Shown here piece by piece: positions 1 to 8,115 of a stretch of DNA of 64,000 bases. The position numbers and the translations under genes are program-made. How positions within the stretch are numbered: the stretch's first letter is position 1; every line of letters starts with the position of its first letter. Where the stretch lies: NCBI GenBank assembly GCA_035650075.1, contig DASRII010000526.1, positions 5,293 through 69,292 of the forward strand, written 5' to 3'. Source of the DNA: DASSUC01 sp035650075 (lineage in GTDB: Bacteria; Actinomycetota; Actinomycetes; Mycobacteriales; Micromonosporaceae). Below the pieces are notes generated by a model, which was given only the letters and a program-made list of their open reading frames with translations, ran no database searches and was not told where the DNA came from.

Positions 1-1
1 G

Positions 2-706
2 GGTGCGCTCATGCTGTTCATGACGCAGCACCTGCAGCTCGTCCAGGGACTGTCCCCGCTGCGGGCCGGCCTGTGGATGCTGCCCGCGACCGCGGCGTCG
101 GTCGTCAGCTTCCTGCTCGCGCCGTTGCTGGCCCGCCGGATCCGGCCGGCGTACCTCATCGGTGGCGGGATCGCGGTATCCGTCACCGGACTGCTGCTCC
201 TCACCCAGGTCGGTACCGCCAGCGCCCCCGCGGTACTCGTCCTCGGCTGGGCCGTCATCAACCTCGGTGCCGGTCCGTTCGTCACGCTCGGCACCGACCT
301 CGTCGTCGGTTCCGCGCCGCCGAACAAGGCAGGCTCGGCAGCGGCGCTGAACGAGACCAGTGGCGAGTTCGGCTTCGCGCTGGGCATCGCGACGCTCGGC
401 AGCATCGGTACCGCGGTCTATCGCGGCCGCGTCGACGGCAACCTTCCGGCGGACCTGCCGCCCGCGGCGGACCAGGCCGCCCGGGACACCCTCGCCAGCG
501 CGATCGCGGCGGCCGGCCAGTTGTCGCCTTCCCGGGCCGCCGCGGTGCTCGACGTCGCACGCGAGGCGTTCACGTCGGGCATGCACATCGCGGCCGGCAT
601 CAGTGCTGTGATTCTGGTAGGCGTGGCCGCACTCGTAGTGACCAGGCTGCGCCACGTCCGCCCCACCGGCGAGGCTGCCCGCGAGCCTGAGAGGATTGGC
701 TCGTGA
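2..706 (+). CDS. MFS drug exporter, DHA2/EmrB-type, C-terminal part
   Basis: The frame is open at the left edge, so the gene begins outside the window; about 234 residues are visible. They form several hydrophobic helices separated by short basic loops (for example around the Ala-Arg-Arg-Ile-Arg turn), a late segment reading DLVVGSAPPNKAGSAAALNE, and one final helix before a short cytoplasmic tail. That late segment is the usual signature following the 12th-13th helix of 14-helix proton-driven multidrug exporters (DHA2, EmrB/QacA type). The substrate cannot be told. The stop codon overlaps the GTG of the next gene in a GTGA, so the two are probably co-translated. Confidence 0.85.
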   Translation, partial: GALMLFMTQHLQLVQGLSPLRAGLWMLPATAASVVSFLLAPLLARRIRPAYLIGGGIAVSVTGLLLLTQVGTASAPAVLVLGWAVINLGAGPFVTLGTDLVVGSAPPNKAGSAAALNETSGEFGFALGIATLGSIGTAVYRGRVDGNLPADLPPAADQAARDTLASAIAAAGQLSPSRAAAVLDVAREAFTSGMHIAAGISAVILVGVAALVVTRLRHVRPTGEAAREPERIGS

Positions 707-1116
707 ACTGGACGTTGGAAGTGGTGGTGGTTCCGGTCTCGGACACCGAGCGTGCCAAGGCTTTCTACGCCGAGCAGCTCGGGTTCGATGTGGACCACGA
801 CACAAAGGTGAGCGACGACCTCCGCTTCGTACAGCTGACTCCGCCGGGATCGGGCTGCTCGATCGTCATCGGTACCGGCATCACCAAGATGGAGCCGGGC
901 TCCCTTCAGGGACTGCAGTTGGTCGTCAACGACATCCACCGGGCGCGCGCCGAGCTCGTCTCGCGCGGGGTGGACATCAGCGAGGTTCAGGTCATGAGCC
1001 CGTCGGGGCAACGCCCGAGCCGTCCCGACGACGATCTCAACAACGTCGGGTTCGCCTTCTTCAGCGACCCGGACGGCAACGGCTGGGCCGTCCAGCAAAT
1101 TACCTCCCGCGAGTAG
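703..1116 (+). CDS. VOC (glyoxalase/bleomycin-resistance fold) protein
   Basis: 137 residues with the two beta-alpha-beta-beta-beta modules of the vicinal oxygen chelate superfamily: an opening strand LEVVVVPVSDTERAKAFYAE, a middle strand LQLVVNDIHRARAE and the closing FSDPDGNGWAVQQ, which carries the family's DPDGN-x-W turn. Such proteins bind a metal or a hydrophobic ligand, and act as lyases, dioxygenases or drug-sequestering proteins. The GTG start sits in a GTGA overlap with the exporter gene, which hints at a shared detoxification role; this is inference. The specific substrate is unknown. Confidence 0.85.
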   Translation: MNWTLEVVVVPVSDTERAKAFYAEQLGFDVDHDTKVSDDLRFVQLTPPGSGCSIVIGTGITKMEPGSLQGLQLVVNDIHRARAELVSRGVDISEVQVMSPSGQRPSRPDDDLNNVGFAFFSDPDGNGWAVQQITSRE

Positions 1117-1175
1117 TCGATTTGCCGCCTCCCCGTTCGACGCGTTGGTAAGACAACACATGAAGGAGGCAAACG

Positions 1176-1775
1176 ATGGGCAAGGTGACGACCGGGGCGA
1201 GCATGTCGGTTGACGGCTACATCTCTGGGCCGAACGAGTCAGGCTTCGAACATCTGTTCAGGTGGTACAACAACGGTGACGTGGTCATCGAGACGACGAA
1301 TCCGGAACTGACCATGCACATGACCGACGTCGGCGCCAAGCACGTCCGCGACACGAACGAGCGGCTCGGCGCGATCGTCTGCGGTCGCAAGCTGTTCGAC
1401 TACACGAACGGCTGGGGCGGTCAGCACCCCATGGGCGTACCGGTCGTTGTGGTGACCCACAGCGTGCCCGACGGCTGGGACCGTGAAGGCGAGTGGTTCA
1501 CGTTCGTCACCGACGGCATCGAGGCCGCGATCGCGAGGGCCCGCGAGATCGCCGGCGACAAGGAGGTCGGCCTCAATGGCGGCACCATCGCCTCGCAATG
1601 CCTCGAGCTCGGCCTGCTCGACGAGATCTGGGTGGACCTGGTGCCGGTCGTGCTGGGCGGCGGGACGCGGTTCTTCGACCAGCTGACGAACGTCCCGGTC
1701 GAGCTCGAGGGGCCGACCGTGGTCGAGGACAAGGACGTCACGCACCTGAAGTACACGGTTCGCAAGCGTGCGTAA
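1176..1775 (+). CDS. Dihydrofolate reductase-like (RibD C-terminal family) protein
   Basis: 199 residues. It opens with KVTTGASMSVDGYISGPNES, the first strand and substrate loop of the RibD C-terminal/DHFR-like fold, has AIVCGRKLFD in the middle, and a LNGGTIASQCLELGLLDEIW segment followed by PVVLGGGTRFFD, the nucleotide-binding part of the fold. Family members are NADPH-dependent reductases; many free-standing actinobacterial copies have no assigned substrate. A strong ribosome binding site (GAAGGAGG) lies 7 bases before the ATG. The 3' end overlaps the next gene by 8 bases. Confidence 0.85.
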   Translation: MGKVTTGASMSVDGYISGPNESGFEHLFRWYNNGDVVIETTNPELTMHMTDVGAKHVRDTNERLGAIVCGRKLFDYTNGWGGQHPMGVPVVVVTHSVPDGWDREGEWFTFVTDGIEAAIARAREIAGDKEVGLNGGTIASQCLELGLLDEIWVDLVPVVLGGGTRFFDQLTNVPVELEGPTVVEDKDVTHLKYTVRKRA

Positions 1776-2646
1776 CCGGGCCAGCCGCACCGCGGAACAC
1801 GTCGCCTTGTTCCGGGCCGTCGAATCGGCCCGGGTCGGGGACCGGCTCTTCGAGGACGTGTACGCGGTGCGGTTCCTATCTGTCCGGTACCGGCTCGTCG
1901 CGTCACTGTCCAGAGTGGACAGAATCGGTCGGTGGGTGGAGCGGTACATCGACCGGCGCTGGCCGGCCGGGCCGCGTGCCTCGGCGGTGGTGCGGACCAG
2001 GCTCATCGACGACCTGGTGGACGAGGCGCTCGCCGGTGGTGTCCAGCAGGTGCTGTTGCTGGGCGCCGGATACGACAGCCGCGCCTACCGGTTGCCCCGG
2101 ATGGCGGACGCGCGGGTGTTCGAGGTCGACCACCCGCTGACCCAGGCGAGCAAGCGGCGACTGGTCCGTGCACACGTCCCCGCCGGCCGGCGTACCCATG
2201 TCACGTTCGTCCCTGTCGACCTGGTGGACGGCGACCTGCGCGCGGCGCTGGTTGCCGCGGGCTTCGCCACGGACGAGTCCACAGTGGTGCTCTGGGAGGG
2301 CGTGACCAACTACCTGACCGCGTCCGCTGTGGACGCCACCCTGCGGCAGCTCGCCGCGATGACCGGCGCGGGCAGCCGGATCATATTTACCTACGTCGAC
2401 AGTTCCGCTCTGGACGGCACCGGCGGGTTCGCGGGGGTCGAGGAATGGCAGGCCGCGGTACGCCGACACGGCGAGCCGTGGACGTTCGGTCTCGATCCCG
2501 CCGGACTACCGGACTATCTCGCCGTCCGTGGCCTCACGCTGAGCCTGGACATGTCGGCCCTTGACGCCGGTGAGCGCTACCTCGCCCCGATGCACCGGCG
2601 GGAACCCGCGGCGCCGTGGTACCGCATCGCCATGGCGTACCGGTGA
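1768..2646 (+). CDS. SAM-dependent methyltransferase, leucine carboxyl methyltransferase-like (TIGR00027 type)
   Basis: 292 residues, GTG start. The SAM-binding motif I reads LLLGAGYDSR at residues 96-105, followed by FEVDHPLTQASKR around residue 120 and VLWEGVTNYL near residue 175. This spacing is characteristic of the large actinobacterial family annotated TIGR00027 and related to protein leucine carboxyl methyltransferases, whose acceptors are mostly unknown. The start overlaps the upstream reductase gene and the stop overlaps the next gene in a GTGA, so the stretch from 1176 to 3116 is probably one operon. Confidence 0.85.
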   Translation: MRNRASRTAEHVALFRAVESARVGDRLFEDVYAVRFLSVRYRLVASLSRVDRIGRWVERYIDRRWPAGPRASAVVRTRLIDDLVDEALAGGVQQVLLLGAGYDSRAYRLPRMADARVFEVDHPLTQASKRRLVRAHVPAGRRTHVTFVPVDLVDGDLRAALVAAGFATDESTVVLWEGVTNYLTASAVDATLRQLAAMTGAGSRIIFTYVDSSALDGTGGFAGVEEWQAAVRRHGEPWTFGLDPAGLPDYLAVRGLTLSLDMSALDAGERYLAPMHRREPAAPWYRIAMAYR

Positions 2647-3116
2647 CGGATATGAAGGGCCGACTCATGACTCCTGAGGTCGAACAGCTTCTCGCAACGC
2701 TCGACGGGCTGCGGGCCGGCGTCCTGAAGAAACTCGCCGGACTCAGCGACGAGGACGCCCGGCGTAGCACAGTCGACTCGGGTACCAATCTGGCTGGGCT
2801 CGTGCAGCACCTCACGTTCGTCGAGTCGCTGTGGTTCGAGGAGGTCGCCGCCGGCGGTAAGGCCACCAGGGGCGATCGGTCGATGCAGGTCGACCCCTCG
2901 GTTCCGCTGCGTACCTTTCGGGCCGAGTACCGCGCTGCGTGTGCGGCCAGCAACGAGATTATCGCGGCGATCGGTGACGCGGACGCACCGGTGACCCGCA
3001 ACGGAAAGACGCGTGATCTTCGGTGGGTGCTGCTCGCGGTCATCGAGGAGACCGCCCGCCATGCCGGGCACGCCGACATCATCCGCGAGCAGATCGACGG
3101 CCAGACCGGCCGTTAA
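2643..3116 (+). CDS. DinB-family (DUF664-like) putative thiol transferase
   Basis: About 157 residues. The GTG at 2643 is preferred because it makes a GTGA overlap with the preceding gene; ATG codons at 2652 and 2667 are alternatives. The four-helix DinB fold is indicated by LVQHLTFVESLWFEE in the first half and EETARHAGHADIIREQIDG near the end, which together supply the three metal-binding histidines. DinB proteins of actinomycetes include bacillithiol- and mycothiol-dependent S-transferases; here the cofactor and substrate are inferred only. The gene ends convergently with the radical SAM gene, their stops overlapping by 4 bases. Confidence 0.85.
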   Translation: MTDMKGRLMTPEVEQLLATLDGLRAGVLKKLAGLSDEDARRSTVDSGTNLAGLVQHLTFVESLWFEEVAAGGKATRGDRSMQVDPSVPLRTFRAEYRAACAASNEIIAAIGDADAPVTRNGKTRDLRWVLLAVIEETARHAGHADIIREQIDGQTGR

Positions 3117-4540
3117 GCCGCATCAGCCTGCGCCGTGAACACCGACGCACTGGGACGGACATGTACGGGTGAAGGGCGGGCGCCGAAGCTGCCCAGCAAC
3201 GACTCCAGGACGGGCAAGGCATACAACACCTGACGGGTGCGGATGAGCAGATCCCACATGGGCTCGAACTTCTTCCAGCCGCCGGCATACGCCACATGCC
3301 GTAGCCGATCGCGAAACACCGGCTTCGTCCGTGCCCCGCGCCAGATCGCGCTCCACCGGTAGAAATCCCGGTACGCCCGCCAGTACCCGTCTTCCAGTTG
3401 CTGGCTTGTCATTCCGGCCGGACGGAATACCACATGTCGGGTGTCGTACTGATCCCAGTCGCGGTGGAGCATCCGGTTGTCCGCCGCCATGCGCGCATAC
3501 AACGCGGTACCCGGATACGGCGTCATGATGTGGAACGTCGCCGTCTCGATGCCTTGGTCGACCGCCCACGACACGGTGCGGTCGAAGACGTCCGGCCCGT
3601 CACCGTCCATGCCGAACACGAAGCTGGCATTGACCATCACGCCGACGTCGTGCAGGCGACGGACCACCGCCGCGTAGTCGCGGCCGATGTTCTGCCGCTT
3701 GCGCTGGTCGATCAGGTTGTCCCCGTTGACCGTCTCGAAGCCCACGAAGAGGCTGCGCAGTCCGGCGTCGAAGGCCTTCTCGAGCAGTCCGGGAGCGAGC
3801 ACCGAGTCGACCGTCCCGGCCGCCTGCCAGACCCGACCCATGCCGGACATCCCGGCGAAGAGTGCCTCGGCGAACCGGCGATTGCCGAACAGGTGGTCGT
3901 CGAGGAAGTACAGGTGCCGGCCGGGTAGACGGTCGATCTCGGCGAGCGCCGCATCGACGGTCTGCGTATAGAACGACCGGCCACCGGCGAAGAAGGCGTC
4001 CTTGTAACAGAAGTCGCAGTGGTGCGGGCAGCCGCGCGATACGACGATCGAGTTGGGCACCAGGTACAGGTGTCGCTTGATGAGGTCGCGGCGGACCGGA
4101 GGCAGAGTGGTGAGCGTCCGGTCGGTCGAGACGTACCGCGACTTCGGCTCGCCTCGGCGCAGGTCCTCGAGGAACACCGGCCAGGTGTCCTCGCCCGGCC
4201 CGATGAATATGGTGTCGGCGTGCGCCGCCGCTTCATCGGGCAGCGATGTCACGTGCAGTCCGCCGAGAGCAACGTGGACGCCGCGTGCCCGGTACGCGTC
4301 GGCCAGCTCGTACGACCGCCGGGCGGACGTGATGTACGGCTGGATCACCACCAGGTCGGGCCGGTCGTCGTCGAGCCGCAGCCGCTCGACGTGCTCGTCG
4401 TAGAGCGCGACCTCGTCGTCGTCGCGTAGGTAGCCGGCCAGTGTTGCCAAACCGAGCGGTGGAAACAGCGAATACTTGATCGGCCGGAACAACGGACTGG
4501 TGGCCTCGGTCAGCGCCGGCAGGATCATCGTGACCCGCAT
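3113..4540 (-). CDS. B12-binding-domain radical SAM enzyme
   Basis: 475 residues. Residues 1-130 form a cobalamin-binding-like Rossmann domain (PPLGLATLAGYL, then ALGGLHVTSLPDEAA and FIGPGEDTWP). The radical SAM core follows with its 4Fe-4S cluster motif CPHHCDFC (Cys171, Cys175, Cys178), and later VGFETVNGDNL and FIHIMTPYPGTALY-type barrel strands. The last 100 residues are basic and aromatic. Enzymes of this class do methylations, rearrangements or C-C bond chemistry in secondary metabolism; the substrate is not evident. No ribosome binding site is visible; TAACGT lies 6 bases before the ATG, suggesting a leaderless transcript. Confidence 0.88.
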   Translation of the reverse strand: MRVTMILPALTEATSPLFRPIKYSLFPPLGLATLAGYLRDDDEVALYDEHVERLRLDDDRPDLVVIQPYITSARRSYELADAYRARGVHVALGGLHVTSLPDEAAAHADTIFIGPGEDTWPVFLEDLRRGEPKSRYVSTDRTLTTLPPVRRDLIKRHLYLVPNSIVVSRGCPHHCDFCYKDAFFAGGRSFYTQTVDAALAEIDRLPGRHLYFLDDHLFGNRRFAEALFAGMSGMGRVWQAAGTVDSVLAPGLLEKAFDAGLRSLFVGFETVNGDNLIDQRKRQNIGRDYAAVVRRLHDVGVMVNASFVFGMDGDGPDVFDRTVSWAVDQGIETATFHIMTPYPGTALYARMAADNRMLHRDWDQYDTRHVVFRPAGMTSQQLEDGYWRAYRDFYRWSAIWRGARTKPVFRDRLRHVAYAGGWKKFEPMWDLLIRTRQVLYALPVLESLLGSFGARPSPVHVRPSASVFTAQADAA

Positions 4541-4546
4541 GGTACG

Positions 4547-4552
4547 ACGTTA
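4547..4552 (-). promoter_or_regulatory. Candidate -10 box of a leaderless promoter
   Basis: TAACGT on the minus strand ends 6 bases before the radical SAM ATG at 4540, and there is no Shine-Dalgarno sequence. That places the likely transcription start at the start codon itself. Confidence 0.4.
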
Positions 4553-4590
4553 GTGTCCACATGTGACGGTCCTGTGGACGTTCTGTGGAG

Positions 4591-5322
4591 TTACAGGTCG
4601 ATGATCAGGCCTGATGTGGCCACGCCCAGCGGGCCCGAGTAATGCGCACCGGCCGCGGCCCGTGCGACATCGTGGTCGGTACCGGGCCAGAGGTGGGTCA
4701 GCAGCAGGTGTCCGACGCCCGCCGTAGCGGCCTGCCGGCCTGCCTGGCCGGCGTTGGTCAGGAAGTCTCGCGGTACGTCGTCCACGTGGGTCGCCTCGGC
4801 GAGTAACAGGTCGGCGCCCCTGGCGAGTTCCACGACATCGGGCGTCGGGCCGGTATCGCCGGTGTACACAATGGACCGTCCATCGACCCGTAGCCGGATC
4901 CCGGCGTTGGGCATGAAATGCGGAAGCAGGCGGGTCTCGGCCTCGAACGGGCCGATGGTCAACTGGCTGCCGGCGGTGAACTCACGCAGGACGTAGGCGG
5001 GATCGAGCATGCCCGGCCGGTCCAGGGCCAGCACCGCGTCCAGCGCGCGGGGGAGGGCGTACACGGGCAGCGCCGGGAGCGGATCGTCGCGTAGCGCCCG
5101 CGCGCGCAGCAGCGGGTTGAGGTCGGCGCAGTGGTCCGGATGGCCGTGGCTGACGAACACCGCGTCGACCTCGTCCGCCGCGATGTGGCCCAGCAAACGC
5201 GGCACTGTGGCGTACCCGACGTCGACCAGCAACCGGAATCCGTCGTGTTCGACGAGGTAACCGCTGCAGGCGCCGTTCGCCTCGGGCCACGCGCCACAGC
5301 CGCCCAGAACCGTCAGTCGCAT
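4591..5322 (-). CDS. MBL-fold metal-dependent hydrolase
   Basis: 243 residues. The metallo-beta-lactamase zinc signature HGHPDH lies at residues 59-64, with further ligands expected at LLPHFMPN (about 134), VYTGDTGP (about 156) and LLLTHLWPG (about 210). The short form and the GDTGP strand resemble the RNase Z/phosphodiesterase-like branch rather than antibiotic-hydrolysing lactamases. The gene is divergent from the TetR regulator, with only 64 bases between their starts. No ribosome binding site is seen; TACGCT stands 7 bases before the ATG. Confidence 0.85.
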   Translation of the reverse strand: MRLTVLGGCGAWPEANGACSGYLVEHDGFRLLVDVGYATVPRLLGHIAADEVDAVFVSHGHPDHCADLNPLLRARALRDDPLPALPVYALPRALDAVLALDRPGMLDPAYVLREFTAGSQLTIGPFEAETRLLPHFMPNAGIRLRVDGRSIVYTGDTGPTPDVVELARGADLLLAEATHVDDVPRDFLTNAGQAGRQAATAGVGHLLLTHLWPGTDHDVARAAAGAHYSGPLGVATSGLIIDL

Positions 5323-5329
5323 CGCCGAC

Positions 5330-5379
5330 AGCGTAACGGTGCGATAGGTCTAGCTCATTTATGAACACTGCTGTACCGT
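5330..5379. promoter_or_regulatory. Divergent leaderless promoters, MBL hydrolase / TetR regulator
   Basis: On the minus strand TACGCT (5335-5330) ends 7 bases before the ATG at 5322. On the plus strand TACCGT (5374-5379) ends 7 bases before the ATG at 5387. Neither gene has a Shine-Dalgarno sequence, so both are probably transcribed from their start codons. Confidence 0.45.
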
Positions 5380-5386
5380 CGCGAAC

Positions 5387-5962
5387 ATGCGTGTTCGGCC
5401 TTCCCTCGAGCGTCGCCTGGCCAACGCACTGCTCGACATCGCCGTGGAGGTCCTGGTCGCCGACCCGTCCGCGTCGCTTGCCCAGGTCGCGGAGGCCGCC
5501 GGCATCGGCCGAACGACGCTGCACAAGCACTACGCCACCCGGGGGGACCTGATGCGCGGCGTCGGTCACCGCGCGCTGGACCTGTGGGAACAGGTGATGG
5601 CCGCGGCCGACGGTTCGGAGGCGGCGGACGGCGGCTTGCACGCGCTGGTCGAGGCCATGGTGCCGATCGGTCCTCACCTCGCGTTCCTGTGGCGCAACCC
5701 GATCTTCGATCATGACGAGGACATCGGTAGGCGATGGCGCGAGATCGAGCCCCGGGCGCTGAACGTCCTCGAGCGAGCCCAAGCCAACGGTGTGGTGCGT
5801 ACGGATGTCGCGGACTTCTGGTTACTGCAGACCTTGTACTCGCTGGTCTACGTCGCCGCCGAGTCTGTCCACTCTGGACATCTCGCGCCGCGGGACGCAC
5901 CCGGCCTGGTCGTCGACACGTTCGTACGCGGGCTGGGCGCCCCCCAGTCGCAAGCTCGGTAG
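5387..5962 (+). CDS. TetR/AcrR-family transcriptional regulator
   Basis: 191 residues. The N-terminal helix-turn-helix is clear at about residues 27-56 (SLAQVAEAAGIGRTTLHKHY followed by RGDLM); the remainder is the helical ligand-binding and dimerisation part with several Trp and aromatic residues. The gene lies 15 bases upstream of the damaged cytochrome P450 and divergent from the MBL hydrolase, so either could be its target. The effector is unknown. Confidence 0.88.
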   Translation: MRVRPSLERRLANALLDIAVEVLVADPSASLAQVAEAAGIGRTTLHKHYATRGDLMRGVGHRALDLWEQVMAAADGSEAADGGLHALVEAMVPIGPHLAFLWRNPIFDHDEDIGRRWREIEPRALNVLERAQANGVVRTDVADFWLLQTLYSLVYVAAESVHSGHLAPRDAPGLVVDTFVRGLGAPQSQAR

Positions 5963-5977
5963 GGGAGGAGCGCAGCC

Positions 5978-7226
5978 GTGGGTCGGTTCCGACAAGCCGT
6001 TTCGTTCGGCACCCAGTTGTACCGCGAGCGCCTCGACTTCGCGTACGCGGGCTATGTCCGCCGCGATCAGATGGCGCTGTTGTTTCTCCGGCCCGGCCGC
6101 GACAACCCATACGCCATCTATGACCGCATGCGCCGCGACGGCACGCTGCTACCGACGCGACGCGGCAACTGGGTGACCACCAGCCACCGGGTCTGCGACG
6201 CGGTGCTCCGGGACCGGCGCTTCGGCGTACGCCCCGCGGGCAGCTCCGCCGACGACCTCCCCCCGGACAATTTGTCATTCCTCGATATGAATCCGCCGGA
6301 CCACACCCGGCTGCGCCGCTTCGCCCAACCGGCGTTCAGCCCCAAGCAGATCGCGGGCTACGGCCCGCGGATCGAGGCGACCGTCGGCCGCCTGCTGGAT
6401 CAGGTCGTGGCGGCGAGACAGTTCGATCTGATGTCCGCGTTGGCGTCGCCGTTGCCGATCGCGGTCATCACCGACCTTCTCGGCGTACCGGATTCCGACG
6501 CGGACGAGTTCGCGCGCCACGGTGCGGTCATCGCCAGCGCGCTCGACGGGATTCGATCGCTGTCTCACGCGGCCCGGCTGCACGCCGCGAGCCAAGGGTT
6601 GGCGGCTCTCTTCGACAACCTCTTCGCGCTACGGCGCCGCGAGCCGGCCGACGATGTCGTCAGCCGCGTCGTCGCGGCCGAGGGCGATCAGGTCAAGCCC
6701 GGCCGAGATGGTACCGATCTGCAACCTGTTACTGATCGCCGGTTTCGAGACGACAGTCAACCTGATCGGCAATGCGGTCAACGCACTCCTCGACCACCGG
6801 GAGCATTGGGAGGCGCTCTGCGCCGAGCCGGACGCGTTGGCGGCCAAGGCGGTGGAGGAGACGCTGCGCTTCGACCCGCCGGTCCAGCGGACCTACCGGG
6901 TCGCATTGGAGCGACTCGAGCTCGAGGGCAAGCAGGTTCGCAAAGGTCAGTACGTCGTCACATTGATCGGGGCGGCCAACCGTGACCCCGAGGTGTATCC
7001 CGGGCCGGACCGGTTCGACATCCACCGCGTACCGACCACCGAGCATCTCGCGTTCTCCAGCGGCATCCACTACTGCATCGGCCAGCCGCTCGCCCGTCTC
7101 GAAGCCACGATCGCGTTGCGCCTGCTCGCCGAACGGATGCCCGGGCTGCGCCGGGCCGGCCGGCCCCGCCGGCGCAACTCCAACACCATCCGCGGCCCGA
7201 TCCGTCTCCCGGTGAGCGCCAATTAA
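5978..7226 (+). pseudogene. Cytochrome P450 broken by a one-base frameshift
   Basis: Read through, this would be a normal P450 of about 415 residues starting from a GTG with a good ribosome binding site (GGGAGGAG). The first 241 codons (to about 6700) run in one frame, including LDMNPPDHTRLRRFAQPAFS. The I-helix LLIAGFETT, the ExxR motif in EETLRFDPP and the haem-ligand loop FSSGIHYCIGQPLA are all in another frame. One extra base near 6698-6704 (CCCGGCC, expected CCCGCC) accounts for the break. Everything else looks intact, so it is either a very recent mutation or a sequencing error. Neighbouring TetR regulator suggests it was, or is, a regulated oxidase. Confidence 0.88.
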
Positions 7227-7230
7227 GTAC

Positions 7231-7258
7231 TTGCCAGGTGGGAAAGTGACGTGATACT
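7231..7258 (+). promoter_or_regulatory. Candidate promoter of the membrane protein/regulator pair
   Basis: TTGCCA (7231-7236) and GATACT (7253-7258) are separated by 16 bases and lie just after the P450 stop and 44 bases before the next start. The -10 half overlaps the palindrome at 7256-7274. Confidence 0.4.
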
Positions 7259-7274
7259 TTCCTGTCTGGAAAGT
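7256..7274. promoter_or_regulatory. Palindromic operator candidate ACTTTCC-N5-GGAAAGT
   Basis: A perfect 7-base inverted repeat with a 5-base spacer overlaps the probable -10 box. An extra GGAAAGT half-site lies at 7241-7247, and AGTACT occurs at both 7226 and 7272. The winged-helix protein at 7781 is the obvious candidate to bind here and repress its own operon. Confidence 0.5.
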
Positions 7275-7301
7275 ACTGTCGGGATGGGATAGGAGGCAGG
7301 G

Positions 7302-7784
7302 ATGGGCGAGGAGTTGCGGCCGGAGGAGGCCGCCCGAGCGCTCGTCGAGATCGAGCAGCGCCACGAACAGGTGATCCGGTTGGCGACCATCCCGACGTGG
7401 TTCTGGTGGGCCATTGCCGGGCTGATCGTCGGACTGTCGGCGGCCATCGAGTCGCGCCGGCCACTCGTACTCGGCATCGGCATCGCCGTGTTCGTCGTCG
7501 GGATCCTGGCCACGGTCGGCCGGATCGTAGCGGGCAGCGTCCTGCACGCCCAGCCGCGCAACGACCTCGTGCGACCGGCCGGTGTCATCGCGATTCTCGG
7601 CTTCGTTGCCCTGGTGCTGGCCGTGACGTTGCCGACCGGGTTCGCGCTGAAGGCCGCTGGCACGCGCTATCCGGCGACCCTGAGCGCGCTCATCTGTGGC
7701 GTCCTGATCGTCCTAGGTGGACCGTTGCTCATGCGGTACCTGCACCGCGTCATGCGGGCCAACGTGACCGGTGGTCGCCGATGA
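7302..7784 (+). CDS. Four-helix membrane protein of unknown function
   Basis: 160 residues with a short charged cytoplasmic N-terminus (about 30 residues, many Glu and Arg) and four predicted membrane helices at about 33-52, 56-80, 93-113 and 122-142. A good ribosome binding site (AGGAGG) precedes the ATG. The stop overlaps the start of the downstream winged-helix regulator (ATGA), a pairing common in actinomycetes where a small membrane protein and its regulator are made together. I do not recognise a transport or enzyme motif. Confidence 0.8.
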   Translation: MGEELRPEEAARALVEIEQRHEQVIRLATIPTWFWWAIAGLIVGLSAAIESRRPLVLGIGIAVFVVGILATVGRIVAGSVLHAQPRNDLVRPAGVIAILGFVALVLAVTLPTGFALKAAGTRYPATLSALICGVLIVLGGPLLMRYLHRVMRANVTGGRR

Positions 7785-8092
7785 TCAAGCCCAAGTTCGA
7801 TGAGCTGATCCACGCGCCCACCCGGTTGTCGATCGTCTCGCTGCTGGCCGCCACCGAGTGGGCGGACTTCGGGTTCATCCGCGACAGCATCGGGCTGTCC
7901 GACTCGGCGCTGTCCAAGCAGTTGACGATTCTGGACGAGGCCGGATACATCGAGATTCGTAAGGGTTTCGTCGGCAAGCGACCGCGGACCTCCGCCCGAC
8001 TCAACAGCGTCGGGCGCGCCGCGTTCGAACAGCACGTGCGGGCGCTCCAGGAGATCGTCGCGCAGGCCGGCGCCTCGGTTCTGCCCCGTTGA
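7781..8092 (+). CDS. Winged-helix (ArsR/MarR-like) transcriptional regulator
   Basis: 103 residues, starting at the ATG inside the ATGA overlap. It is a single winged-helix domain: LIHAPTRLSIVSLLAATEWA, the recognition region LSDSALSKQLTILDEAGYIE and a wing with GFVGKRPRTSARL. Small one-domain regulators of this type usually control the gene they are co-transcribed with. The palindrome at 7256-7274 is the likely operator. No cysteine or histidine metal site is visible, so metal sensing is unlikely. Confidence 0.85.
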   Translation: MIKPKFDELIHAPTRLSIVSLLAATEWADFGFIRDSIGLSDSALSKQLTILDEAGYIEIRKGFVGKRPRTSARLNSVGRAAFEQHVRALQEIVAQAGASVLPR

Positions 8093-8115
8093 AGGCGCGC
8101 TGTACTAGGGTTGCG

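Noticed and set aside
6690..6710. Programmed frameshift in the P450
   Set aside because: No slippery heptamer, downstream hairpin or precedent; an extra base explains it more simply.
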